Shown piece by piece: positions 1 to 5,787 of a stretch of DNA of 11,122 bases. The stretch spans positions 1 to 11,122 of the forward strand of contig VBAE01000001.1 in NCBI GenBank assembly GCA_005882415.1, in the 5' to 3' direction. A program made the position numbers and the translations under genes. Numbering within the stretch: the first letter of the stretch is position 1; each line of letters opens with the position of its first letter. Below the pieces are notes generated by a model, which was not told the origin of the DNA, did no database searches, and saw only the letters and a list, made by a program, of their open reading frames with translations. The stretch comes from Alphaproteobacteria bacterium (GTDB lineage Bacteria; Pseudomonadota; Alphaproteobacteria; Sphingomonadales; Sphingomonadaceae).

Positions 1-465
1 CGCCCACGTCCGCCCGTCGCCCAGCTCCCCCTCGATGATCCCATAGGCCTTGGCGAGATGCCCCTTCGCCTCCTCGACCCCGAACGCATCCCGCGCCTCC
101 GGGGGCCGGAAGTTGTCGGCAACCGCCTTCTGCATCGGAGTCATCACATAGGAATCGAAGAAGCGATCGAGGATATGCACCCTAAGCGCCGCATCCGCAT
201 CCCCCGGCACCATCGGCGCCGGCCCCGGGTGCACCCGGTCGAGATAGGAGACGATCAGGCTCGATTCCGGCACCGTCGCCCCCCGCGCCTCGTCGCGAAG
301 GACCGGGAATTTCCCCACCGGCCAAAGCCGGGCAAGCGCCGCCCGCTCGTCCGCATCGCCAAGATCGACGCTCACCTTCTCGAACGGCACGCCCCGCTCG
401 TACAAAGCGATCAGCACCTTCTGGCAGTAGGATGAGAAAGGGTGGAAATAGAGTGTCAAGCTCAT
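1..465 (-). CDS. Glutathione S-transferase family protein (3' end cut by window edge)
   Basis: The minus-strand frame is open from an ATG at 465 to the window edge and gives the first 155 residues, so the C-terminal part is missing. The start reads MSLTLYFHPFSSYCQKVL, which is the first beta-strand and helix of the thioredoxin-like GST domain. Ser11/Ser12 and Cys14 sit where GST catalytic residues lie. A cis-proline motif (KFPVL, Pro54) and the Glu67-Ser68 pair that binds the gamma-glutamyl part of glutathione follow, then the start of the all-helical C-terminal domain. The family conjugates glutathione to electrophiles or acts in thiol chemistry in the cytosol; the substrate cannot be told. 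The gene diverges from the zinc-ribbon gene at 588, with 122 bp between them. The GST family call is secure; the subclass is not. Confidence 0.9.
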   Translation of the reverse strand, partial: MSLTLYFHPFSSYCQKVLIALYERGVPFEKVSVDLGDADERAALARLWPVGKFPVLRDEARGATVPESSLIVSYLDRVHPGPAPMVPGDADAALRVHILDRFFDSYVMTPMQKAVADNFRPPEARDAFGVEEAKGHLAKAYGIIEGELGDGRTWA

Positions 466-523
466 CCCCGACCGTCACCCGCAGCGCCATCATTGTCCAT
501 CCGCAACGTTCATATACCATTCA

Positions 524-553
524 ACTCATCGCTCATATCTAACGACTCATCGC
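524..553. repeat. Direct repeat ACTCATCGC, two copies 21 bp apart, in the divergent intergenic region
   Basis: ACTCATCGC occurs at 524-532 and again at 545-553. The start-to-start distance is 21 bp, about two helical turns. A partial copy (GCTCATAT) lies between them. The repeat sits in the 122-bp gap between the divergent GST and zinc-ribbon genes, where promoters are expected, so it could bind a regulator dimer. I see no convincing -35/-10 pair in this gap on either strand. Chance is also possible for a 9-mer. Confidence 0.35.
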
Positions 554-587
554 AGTATCATCTGCGCTGAAGCAAGGCACGAAGACG

Positions 588-836
588 ATGTTGAGGGCAA
601 TCGAAGGCACCGGCAGGGACTATGCGCACGATCCGTCGCGGCGCGGGCTCCACCTTCTCTATCATGTCGGCGAGACCAACCGCTGCCCCGGCTGCGGCCG
701 CACCCACTGGTATATCGGCCGCCTGTCGGCCGAGTGCGGCTTCTGCGGCACCGCCCTTGCGCTCGCCGACACCGGCCTGACCGGCGCCGGCCTCTTCCGC
801 CGCCACAATCCGCACCAGCTCGACGAAGCCGCCTGA
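588..836 (+). CDS. Small putative zinc-ribbon protein, 82 aa, function unknown
   Basis: The ATG at 588 opens an 82-residue frame ending in TGA at 834-836. The centre holds CPGCG (Cys33, Cys36) and CGFCG (Cys50, Cys53) separated by 13 residues, the pattern of a zinc ribbon with two knuckles. The N-terminal third (LHLLYHVGET) could form a short strand. There is no signal peptide or membrane segment, so it is probably cytosolic. The ribosome binding site is weak, with only a purine-rich stretch ahead of the ATG. It is followed by a hairpin terminator, so it appears to be its own transcription unit ahead of pncB. I do not recognise a named family. Related short proteins with the same ribbon seem to occur in sphingomonads, but that is from memory and unverified. 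A nucleic-acid or protein-binding role is only a guess. Confidence 0.75.
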   Translation: MLRAIEGTGRDYAHDPSRRGLHLLYHVGETNRCPGCGRTHWYIGRLSAECGFCGTALALADTGLTGAGLFRRHNPHQLDEAA

Positions 837-845
837 GCAAGCGGG

Positions 846-873
846 CCGGCGGCGCATCCTCCTGCGCCGCCGG
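846..873 (+). terminator. Hairpin terminator after the zinc-ribbon gene
   Basis: A perfect 11-bp inverted repeat, CCGGCGGCGCA at 846-856 and TGCGCCGCCGG at 863-873, has a 6-nt loop. It starts 9 bp after the stop codon. The tail (TCATTTA) is only moderately T-rich. It separates the small gene from pncB. Confidence 0.7.
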
Positions 874-926
874 TCATTTACCCCTTCCGAAGCGCCTCCG
901 ACGAGGGCGCCCCGGAAGGATGATAC

Positions 927-2261
927 ATGGATTTCGCCCGCCGCGCCTGGGATCACAGCTTTCCGATGGATCCCATCGTCCGCACGCTGATGGACACGGA
1001 CTTCTACAAATTCCTGATGGGCCAGCTCATCTGGGAGAAGCATTTCAACGAGCGCGCCCGCTTCGCGCTGGCCAACCGGACCGCCTCGGTCCGCCTTGCC
1101 GACATCATTGATCTGGATGAGCTTCGTGCCCAGCTCGACCATGCCCGGTCGCTGCGCTTCCTCCCGAACGAGCTGATCTGGCTGCGCGGCCAGGAATTTT
1201 ACGGCCAAAACGACATGTTTTCGCCCGGCTATATCGATTTCCTCCGCCGCCTCCGGCTTCCGGAATACGTACTTTCCGCCGATCCCGAGACGGGCCAAAT
1301 CCGCTTCGAGACCGAAGGCCGCTGGTGCGAGACCAGCTTCTGGGAAATTCCCCTGCTGTCCATCGTCAACGAGCTCCGCAACCGCGCGGTGCTGAAGACG
1401 CTGAGCCGAAGCCAGCTCGACATCCTTTACGCCCGCGCCAAGGTGAAGCTCTACGCCAAGCTCGAGCGGCTCGCCCCGCTCGAGGATTTGAACCTCACCG
1501 ACTTCGGCACCCGCCGTCGCCACGGCTTCCTGTGGCAGGAGCATTGCGTGCTCACTGCTGCCGAGGTGCTCGGCAAAGGCTTCACCGGCACGTCCAACGC
1601 GTATCTGGCGATGAAGCATGGCCTCGATGCCAAGGGCACCAACGCCCATGAGCTGCCCATGGCCTTCGCCGCCGCCTGCCCGCCGGGCGACGATGCGTGC
1701 CTCAAGCAGGCGCAGTATAAGGTGCTGCACGAATGGCAGACCATCTATCGCGGCGGGCTGCTCGTCTTCCTCCCCGATACCTTCGGGACCAGCCAGTTCC
1801 TCGCCGATGCGCCGATATGGGTGTCGAACTGGACTGGCGCCCGCCCCGATTCAAAGGACCCGGTGGAGGGCGGCGAGGAGCTGATCCGCTTCTGGGAGCG
1901 GATGACGGTCGATCCCGCCGAAAAGCTGATCATTTTCTCGGACGGAATGGACGTCGAAATTCCCGGCTTCCGCCCCAACGGCGCCGACATCCCGTCGGTC
2001 CACGGCCATTTCCACGGTCGGGTCCGGCTCGGCTTCGGCTGGGGGACGATGCTGACCAACGATTTTCTGGGCTGCCTCCCCGGCGATGGCGAGGCGCTGA
2101 AGCCGCTCTCCCTCGTCTGCAAGCTGAAGGCGCTGAACGGCCACCCCGCGATCAAGCTCAGCGACAATCCCTCCAAGGCCACCGGCCCCACCGAGGAAGT
2201 CGAGCGCTACCGCCGGGTCTTCGGCACCGCCGGAGCGGTCGAGGCGCCCACCCTCGTCTGA
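927..2261 (+). CDS. pncB: Nicotinate phosphoribosyltransferase
   Basis: PncB makes nicotinate mononucleotide from nicotinate and PRPP with ATP, the first step of the Preiss-Handler NAD salvage pathway, in the cytosol. The 444-residue protein has the family's usual length and N-terminus (DPIVRTLMDTDFYKFLMGQ, residues 15-33). It also has the phosphate-binding FGTRRRHGF segment (193-201), the GTSNAYLA motif (221-228), and GTNAHELPM (237-245). In that last motif His241 matches the histidine that is phosphorylated in the Salmonella enzyme. Late motifs include LPDTFGTSQF, IIFSDGMDVE and SDNPSKATGP. The start at 927 is chosen because GGAAGGA lies 6 nt upstream; the next Met (residue 14) would cut off part of the conserved N-terminus. 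It is preceded by a terminator and followed by an RcnB-like gene 103 bp on. No frame damage is seen. Confidence 0.96.
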   Translation: MDFARRAWDHSFPMDPIVRTLMDTDFYKFLMGQLIWEKHFNERARFALANRTASVRLADIIDLDELRAQLDHARSLRFLPNELIWLRGQEFYGQNDMFSPGYIDFLRRLRLPEYVLSADPETGQIRFETEGRWCETSFWEIPLLSIVNELRNRAVLKTLSRSQLDILYARAKVKLYAKLERLAPLEDLNLTDFGTRRRHGFLWQEHCVLTAAEVLGKGFTGTSNAYLAMKHGLDAKGTNAHELPMAFAAACPPGDDACLKQAQYKVLHEWQTIYRGGLLVFLPDTFGTSQFLADAPIWVSNWTGARPDSKDPVEGGEELIRFWERMTVDPAEKLIIFSDGMDVEIPGFRPNGADIPSVHGHFHGRVRLGFGWGTMLTNDFLGCLPGDGEALKPLSLVCKLKALNGHPAIKLSDNPSKATGPTEEVERYRRVFGTAGAVEAPTLV

Positions 2262-2364
2262 TACAAATCGCGACACTTTTCCGCCTCCGCGGAGATATGT
2301 GTGCGACGCCCGGGGTCCATTTCTCCATCAACGCCGATCGACGGCGCCACACAGGAGAATGGAA

Positions 2365-2727
2365 ATGAAGAAGCTCATCCTCGCCGCCGCCGCCGCTTCG
2401 ATCCTCGCGGTCCCGGCTGCCGCCGCCCCCTACGGCCGCTACGACAATGGCCGCCAGCAGGTCCGCCACGAGCAGACCCGGGTGGTGACCCGCAACGACC
2501 GCGGCCGCCAGGTCGTCAAGGTCCGCCAGGTCCAGAGCCGCAAGTGGCAGCGCGGCCAGCGTTTCGACAACCGCTATGCCTCCAACTACCGGGTGATCAG
2601 CAATCCCCGCGCTTACCGGCTCCACGACGCGCCCCGCGGCTATCGCTGGGTCCAGTCGGGCAACGACGCGGTCCTGGTCGCGGTCGTCAGCGGACTGATC
2701 GGCGCGGTTCTCGCCAACGCCTTCTAA
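2365..2727 (+). CDS. RcnB family small exported protein
   Basis: The protein has 120 residues. The start begins MKKLILAAAAASILAVPAAA, a Sec signal peptide with a lysine n-region, an Ala-rich core and an AxA-type cleavage site near residues 20-22. The mature part is rich in Arg, Gln and Tyr and ends in YRWVQSGNDAVLVAVVSGLIGAVL, the C-terminal hallmark of the RcnB family. The founding E. coli member is a periplasmic protein needed for nickel/cobalt homeostasis; most alphaproteobacterial homologues have no proven metal role. ATG 2365 is favoured over ATG 2359 because AGGAG (2353-2357) is 7 nt from the former and only 1 nt from the latter. A strong terminator directly follows. No efflux pump gene (rcnA) is nearby, so a metal function should not be assumed. 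Confidence 0.85.
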   Translation: MKKLILAAAAASILAVPAAAAPYGRYDNGRQQVRHEQTRVVTRNDRGRQVVKVRQVQSRKWQRGQRFDNRYASNYRVISNPRAYRLHDAPRGYRWVQSGNDAVLVAVVSGLIGAVLANAF

Positions 2728-2739
2728 GCAGGGCATGAG

Positions 2740-2773
2740 AGGCTCCGGGAGCGCAAGCTTTCCGGAGCCTTTT
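2740..2773 (+). terminator. Strong intrinsic terminator after the RcnB-like gene
   Basis: The outer stem is GGCTCCGG (2741-2748) with CCGGAGCC (2762-2769), extended by A2740-T2770. An inner AGC/GCT stem is capped by a GCAA tetraloop of the GNRA type, and TTTT follows at 2770-2773. This is the best-formed intrinsic terminator in the window. It ends only 24 bp before the response-regulator ATG. Confidence 0.88.
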
Positions 2774-2797
2774 GCCCGTTCAGCCGTCAGGGACCCG

Positions 2798-3517
2798 ATG
2801 GGACGCGAGCCGCACATCCTCCTCGTCGACGACGAACGCGACATCCGCGACCCGCTTGCCGCCTATCTCGGCAAGAACGGGATGCGGGTGACTAAGGCCG
2901 AGAGCGCCGCCGCCGCGCGCCAGGTGCTCGCCGCCCACGCCATCGACATCCTTCTCCTCGACATCATGATGCCGGGCGAGGACGGCCTGTCCCTCGCCGG
3001 ATTCGTCCGAGCGACGACCGGAACGCCGATCATCCTCCTCACCGCCATGGCCGAGGAAACGGATCGGATCGTGGGACTGGAGATGGGTGCGGACGATTAT
3101 GTCACCAAGCCGTTCAGCCCGAGGGAGCTGCTCGCCCGAATCAAGGCCGTGCTTCGCCGCTCGGGCGGGGCAGGGGAGGCGGTGCACGCCCCCGACGCCG
3201 CCGGCTACGCCTTCGGCCCCTGGGTACTGAGGACCGGCGAGCGCGAATTGGTCGGGCAGGACGGGGTGGCGGTGCCGCTCTCTACCGGCGAGTACAATCT
3301 GCTGCTCGCCTTCGTCACCCACCCCAAGCGCGTGCTCAGCCGCGACCAATTGCTCGACTTGAGCCAGGGCCGCGAGCTCGCCGCCTTCGAGCGCAGCATC
3401 GACAACCATATCAGCCGCCTCCGCCGCAAGATCGAGGCGGACCCGGCCGATCCCAAGCTGATCAAGACCGTCTGGGGCGGCGGCTACACCCTCGCGTCGG
3501 ACGTGAAGCGGCTGTGA
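2798..3517 (+). CDS. OmpR-family two-component response regulator
   Basis: The protein has 239 residues. The receiver domain (about 5-120) carries the acidic pair Asp11/Asp12, the phosphoacceptor Asp55 in LLLDIMMPG, the switch residues Thr82 and Tyr101, and Lys104 in the KPF motif. A linker leads to a winged-helix DNA-binding domain (about 145-235) with LSTGEYNLL, RSIDNHISRLRRKIE and TVWGGGYTL, all typical of OmpR/PhoB. ATG 2798 is chosen because the receiver fold begins right after it and AGGGA lies 6-10 nt upstream; a longer frame would start inside the terminator. The stop overlaps the kinase start by 4 bp (GTGA), so the two are a cognate, translationally coupled pair. The target genes cannot be inferred; the RcnB-like gene upstream is one candidate. 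A promoter does not fit between terminator and ATG. Confidence 0.95.
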   Translation: MGREPHILLVDDERDIRDPLAAYLGKNGMRVTKAESAAAARQVLAAHAIDILLLDIMMPGEDGLSLAGFVRATTGTPIILLTAMAEETDRIVGLEMGADDYVTKPFSPRELLARIKAVLRRSGGAGEAVHAPDAAGYAFGPWVLRTGERELVGQDGVAVPLSTGEYNLLLAFVTHPKRVLSRDQLLDLSQGRELAAFERSIDNHISRLRRKIEADPADPKLIKTVWGGGYTLASDVKRL

Positions 3518-4788
3518 GCCGGCTTCTCCCAAAGAGCCTGATCGGCCAGATGGCGGTGCTGATCGGGGCGGCTTTGCTCATCGCCCAGCTCATCAATTTC
3601 ACCCTGATCCTCAACGAGCGCCAGAAGACGAGCCTGGCCCAGAGCCAGGGCCCGGCCGTCGCCCGCTTCGTCACGGTGGCCAGCGACCTCGTCCAGGCCC
3701 CCCCAGACTTCCGCTTCGCCGTGCTCGAAGACGCCCCCCGCCGCGGCGCCAGCTTCCGAATCGCGCCCGAGAGCAATGTCGCCGCCGACGAGGAGCGCGA
3801 TTCCTCGACCGAGGCGCGCCTCGGCCAGTCCCTCGCCAATGCCGGCCTCAAAGTGGCGGAGGTCCGCGCCGCCTCCCGAAGCGGAAGCGCATGGCTGAAC
3901 GGACGGATCGCGACCCCGCGTCCCGATCCGTGGCTCTCCGCCCGCCTCGGCCTTGCGACCCTGCTCCTCTATCTGATCGTGCTCGGCGCGACCCTGTTCG
4001 TCGCCGCCCGCCTCGCCCGTCCCTTGCGCGACCTCGCCGCCGCCGCCGAGCGCTTCGGCGGCCGCGAGGCGCCGCCCACGGTCGCCTCGCGCGGCCCCTC
4101 CGACCTCCGCCGCGCCATAGACGCCTTCAACGCGATGAACGGCCGCGTCGTCGCCCTCCTTGACGAGAAGGACCGGATGCTCGGCGCCATCGGCCACGAC
4201 CTCCGGACCCCGCTCGCCTCGCTCCGGATCCGCGCCGAGAGCGTCGAGGACGAGGAGGAGCGCGCGGCGATGGCTGCAACGATCGCCGAAATGGCGTCGA
4301 TGCTGGAGGACATCGTCGTCCTCGCCCGCTCCGGCCGCGCCCGCGAGCCCGAGCGCGCGATGGACGTCACCGCCTTGGCCGACGCCCTGGTCGAAGAGCA
4401 GCGCGCCCTCGGCCGCAGCGTGACTCTGCTCCCTTCGGACCCGCAGCCCGCCAAGGTCCAGCCGACCCTGCTCCGCCGGGCGATCCGCAACCTCATCGAC
4501 AACGCCGTGAAATATGCCGGCTCCGCCACCGTCGAGGTCCGCCGGGAGACGGGGAGGGTGGTGATCGCCGTCGCCGACACCGGCCCCGGCCTCCCCCCGG
4601 ACCAGCTCGAGCGAGTCACCGAGCCCTTCTACCGCGTCGAACAATCCCGCAACCGCGACACCGGCGGAAGCGGCCTCGGCCTCGCCATCGCGAGAGCGGC
4701 CGCCGAAAGCCACGCCGGCGAACTCCGCCTGATGAACCGCCCCGAGGGTGGGCTCATCGCAACATTATCGCTGCCCAGCGACGCGTAA
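3514..4788 (+). CDS. HAMP-domain sensor histidine kinase
   Basis: The protein has 424 residues and a GTG start that overlaps the regulator's TGA. The order is: membrane helix (about 12-32), a short periplasmic sensor region (about 33-145) of no recognised fold, a second membrane helix (about 146-166), HAMP linker (about 167-218) and the dimerisation/phosphotransfer helix. The latter has His228 in GHDLRTPLASLR. The ATPase domain has the N-box RNLIDNAVKYA (Asn326, Asn330), G1 DTGPGL (355-360), F-box PFYR (371-374) and G2 GGSGLGL (384-390). All catalytic motifs are intact, so it should be an active inner-membrane kinase for the regulator encoded just upstream. It resembles the EnvZ/RstB class in layout. 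The signal it senses is unknown. The stop is 5 bp from the stop of the convergent antitoxin gene. Confidence 0.95.
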   Translation: MSRLLPKSLIGQMAVLIGAALLIAQLINFTLILNERQKTSLAQSQGPAVARFVTVASDLVQAPPDFRFAVLEDAPRRGASFRIAPESNVAADEERDSSTEARLGQSLANAGLKVAEVRAASRSGSAWLNGRIATPRPDPWLSARLGLATLLLYLIVLGATLFVAARLARPLRDLAAAAERFGGREAPPTVASRGPSDLRRAIDAFNAMNGRVVALLDEKDRMLGAIGHDLRTPLASLRIRAESVEDEEERAAMAATIAEMASMLEDIVVLARSGRAREPERAMDVTALADALVEEQRALGRSVTLLPSDPQPAKVQPTLLRRAIRNLIDNAVKYAGSATVEVRRETGRVVIAVADTGPGLPPDQLERVTEPFYRVEQSRNRDTGGSGLGLAIARAAAESHAGELRLMNRPEGGLIATLSLPSDA

Positions 4789-4795
4789 TAGCGTC
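4780..4795. other. Small hairpin between the convergent kinase and antitoxin stop codons
   Basis: GACGC (4780-4784) and GCGTC (4791-4795) flank GTAATA. The structure holds the kinase TAA stop in its loop and overlaps the antitoxin TGA stop on the other strand. A 2-bp extension with one bulge is possible. There is no T-run on either side, so it is a weak candidate for a shared terminator. No other terminator is seen here. Confidence 0.3.
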
Positions 4796-5132
4796 AGCGC
4801 GCAGCGTAGCGCCGTTCGGCGGCACCGTCGGGAAACTCGACCGGTGCGCGCAGCACTTCCACGTCCGGCAGGTCTCCGCACTTCTCCTGCGCCTTGAACA
4901 GGTCCCAGCCCTGCTGAAGCGTAAGCCAGAATTCCGGCTCCGTCCCCAGCGCCTTGGCAAGCTTCAGCGCCATCTCCGCCGTCACGTTCCTCTTCTCGTT
5001 GACGATCTCGTTGACCGTCAGCCGCGAAACCCCAAGCGCCCGCGCCAGCCGCTCCTGGCTGATCCCTAGACCCTTCTCAATCTCTTCCCGCAGGACGCTG
5101 CCCGGCGATACAGCGAAAGGCACGTGCTTCAT
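4794..5132 (-). CDS. higA: HigA-family antitoxin (XRE/HTH)
   Basis: The protein has 112 residues. The start (MKHVPFAVSPGSVLREE) matches the PGxxLREE opening of HigA-type antitoxins. The helix-turn-helix covers about residues 24-46 (SQERLARALGVSRLTVNEIV), followed by NEKRNVTAEMALKLAKALG and the EFWLTLQQGWDL stretch typical of the family. A C-terminal extension of about 30 residues goes beyond the core. HigA binds and neutralises HigB and represses its own promoter. It lies 10 bp after the toxin gene, the toxin-first order that defines higBA. AGGAG sits 7 nt before this ATG, stronger than usual for the window, which fits the need for antitoxin excess. A palindrome in the shared promoter is the likely operator. 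Confidence 0.92.
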   Translation of the reverse strand: MKHVPFAVSPGSVLREEIEKGLGISQERLARALGVSRLTVNEIVNEKRNVTAEMALKLAKALGTEPEFWLTLQQGWDLFKAQEKCGDLPDVEVLRAPVEFPDGAAERRYAAR

Positions 5133-5142
5133 TGAAGCTCTC

Positions 5143-5403
5143 CTACGGTTCGAGGCGCATCATCGACGCGCCCTGGCCTTCCCACCATTCGAAGCTGATC
5201 CCCCAATCGTCCGTCGCCATCACCGCAAGCCGTCCACCCTCCACCAGGAAGACCTCGCCGACGATTCCCACCGTCGTCCAGGAGCGGATCGCGCGGAAGA
5301 TCACCAGCTTGCGCCGGATCGTAGCGCAATCCTGCGGACTGACGCCGGCGGTCAGGCCATAGAGAAATATCTCCAGCAGCCTCTGATCGTCGAATGTGCC
5401 CAC
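5143..5403 (-). CDS. higB: HigB/RelE-type toxin homologue, divergent
   Basis: The protein has 86 residues, slightly short for HigB (about 92). The start is GTG 5403, because an in-frame TGA stands immediately upstream and GGAGG lies about 5 nt before it. The N-terminal helix pattern (TFDDQRLLEIFLYGL) and the middle (IRRKLVIFRAIRS) fit the HigB part of the RelE/ParE superfamily, whose members are ribosome-dependent mRNA nucleases. The usual C-terminal block, with a Lys/Arg-rich loop and W-R-I, is here MATDDWGISFEWW (62-74). Gly68 replaces the conserved Arg, and the final acidic-Tyr-His motif is absent (ending MMRLEP). The toxin assignment rests mainly on position before higA and overall pattern. 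It may be weak, dead or altered in target. Confidence 0.75.
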   Translation of the reverse strand: MGTFDDQRLLEIFLYGLTAGVSPQDCATIRRKLVIFRAIRSWTTVGIVGEVFLVEGGRLAVMATDDWGISFEWWEGQGASMMRLEP

Positions 5404-5487
5404 TCAACCCTCCGCACCCTGCCGCAGCAGAGGTAGCGGAGTGAGAGCTTCTGTCGAGAGGGTGCGTCGGCTCCATCGCGTCTATGT

Positions 5488-5505
5488 AATGCATAGCATT
5501 GCATT
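5488..5505. promoter_or_regulatory. Candidate HigA operator palindrome
   Basis: AATGCA (5488-5493) and TGCATT (5500-5505) form a perfect inverted repeat with a 6-bp spacer (TAGCAT). It overlaps the predicted -10 of the higBA promoter and is clearly more AT-rich than its surroundings. Toxin-antitoxin operons are normally repressed by the antitoxin at such palindromes, so binding by HigA is the simplest reading. Binding itself is inferred. Confidence 0.6.
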
Positions 5506-5516
5506 TGTACAGTCAA
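5490..5516 (-). promoter_or_regulatory. Predicted higBA promoter
   Basis: On the minus strand, TTGACT (5516-5511) is a 5/6 match to the -35 consensus. TATGCA (5495-5490) is a plausible -10 with a 15-bp spacer, shorter than ideal. Transcription would start near 5483, about 80 nt before the higB GTG. The operator palindrome covers the -10. Confidence 0.5.
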
Positions 5517-5525
5517 CCATCCGCC

Positions 5526-5553
5526 TTGCCCCTTTCGCACACCCTGCTATATC
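5526..5553 (+). promoter_or_regulatory. Predicted promoter of tRNA-Leu
   Basis: TTGCCC (5526-5531) and TATATC (5548-5553) are spaced by 16 bp, each matching 4 of 6 consensus bases. Transcription would begin near 5560, shortly before the mature tRNA 5' end at 5574. Its -35 stands 9 bp from the -35 of the divergent higBA promoter, so the two may compete for polymerase. Confidence 0.5.
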
Positions 5554-5573
5554 CCGCGCCGACCGGCGGCCCG

Positions 5574-5658
5574 GCGGGCGTGGCGGAACTGGTAGACGCG
5601 CCAGGTTTAGGTCCTGGTATCGCAAGATGTGGGGGTTCGAGTCCCTTCGCCCGCACCA
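5574..5658 (+). tRNA. tRNA-Leu, anticodon UAG
   Basis: The 5' arm GCGGGCG (5574-5580) pairs with CGCCCGC (5648-5654), followed by A5655 and an encoded CCA (5656-5658). The anticodon stem CCAGG/CCTGG encloses the loop TTTAGGT, giving anticodon TAG, which reads CUA and other CUN codons. The D-loop contains the GG of CTGGTAGAC. A long variable arm (class II, as expected for Leu) lies before the T-arm with GGTTCGAGTCCC. Total length is 85 nt. The tRNA stands directly upstream of tig. Confidence 0.97.
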
Positions 5659-5708
5659 GTTTCGCCAGACTCGAAACCGTCCGGGGGACGGTTTCGGCTT
5701 GCGAAACT
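5658..5708 (+). terminator. Long imperfect stem-loop after tRNA-Leu
   Basis: The inner stem is a perfect 11-bp repeat: CGAAACCGTCC (5672-5682), loop GGG, GGACGGTTTCG (5686-5696). An outer 8-bp repeat AGTTTCGC (5658-5665) / GCGAAACT (5701-5708) flanks it with an asymmetric internal loop. It begins on the last base of the tRNA CCA. There is no T-run, so it may serve as a 3'-processing structure or a partial terminator rather than a classic intrinsic terminator. Confidence 0.55.
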
Positions 5709-5787
5709 CCCGAGCGTAAGCGAGGGCGGTCCCGCCCCGATGCACCGTAGAGCCGGACCCAATCTAGAAAGTAGAGCCAGCAAGATC

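Noticed and set aside
558..1730. A 390-codon minus-strand frame
   Set aside because: It is antisense to the zinc-ribbon gene and pncB, crosses a terminator hairpin and shows no recognisable fold.
2285..2294. Perfect 10-bp palindrome CTCCGCGGAG upstream of the RcnB-like gene
   Set aside because: A short GC-rich palindrome is not rare in this DNA, and I could not place it relative to a credible promoter.
3484..4713. A 409-codon minus-strand frame
   Set aside because: It is antisense to the histidine kinase, whose motifs are all intact. The frame is Gly/Ala-rich with no domain.
5747..5778. Direct repeat GTAGAGCC (5747-5754 and 5771-5778) before tig
   Set aside because: It is a short repeat with no link to a promoter or structure; probably chance.
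5629..5787. An upstream in-frame extension of trigger factor
   Set aside because: It would start inside the tRNA gene and add about 53 residues absent from the family. The GFRPGKVP signature falls at residues 43-50 only with ATG 5788.
5404..5787. tRNA-Leu next to a toxin-antitoxin pair as a genomic-island integration site
   Set aside because: There is no integrase, no direct repeat of the tRNA 3' end and no composition break. The toxin-antitoxin genes lie on the 5' side of the tRNA, while att sites normally use the 3' end.
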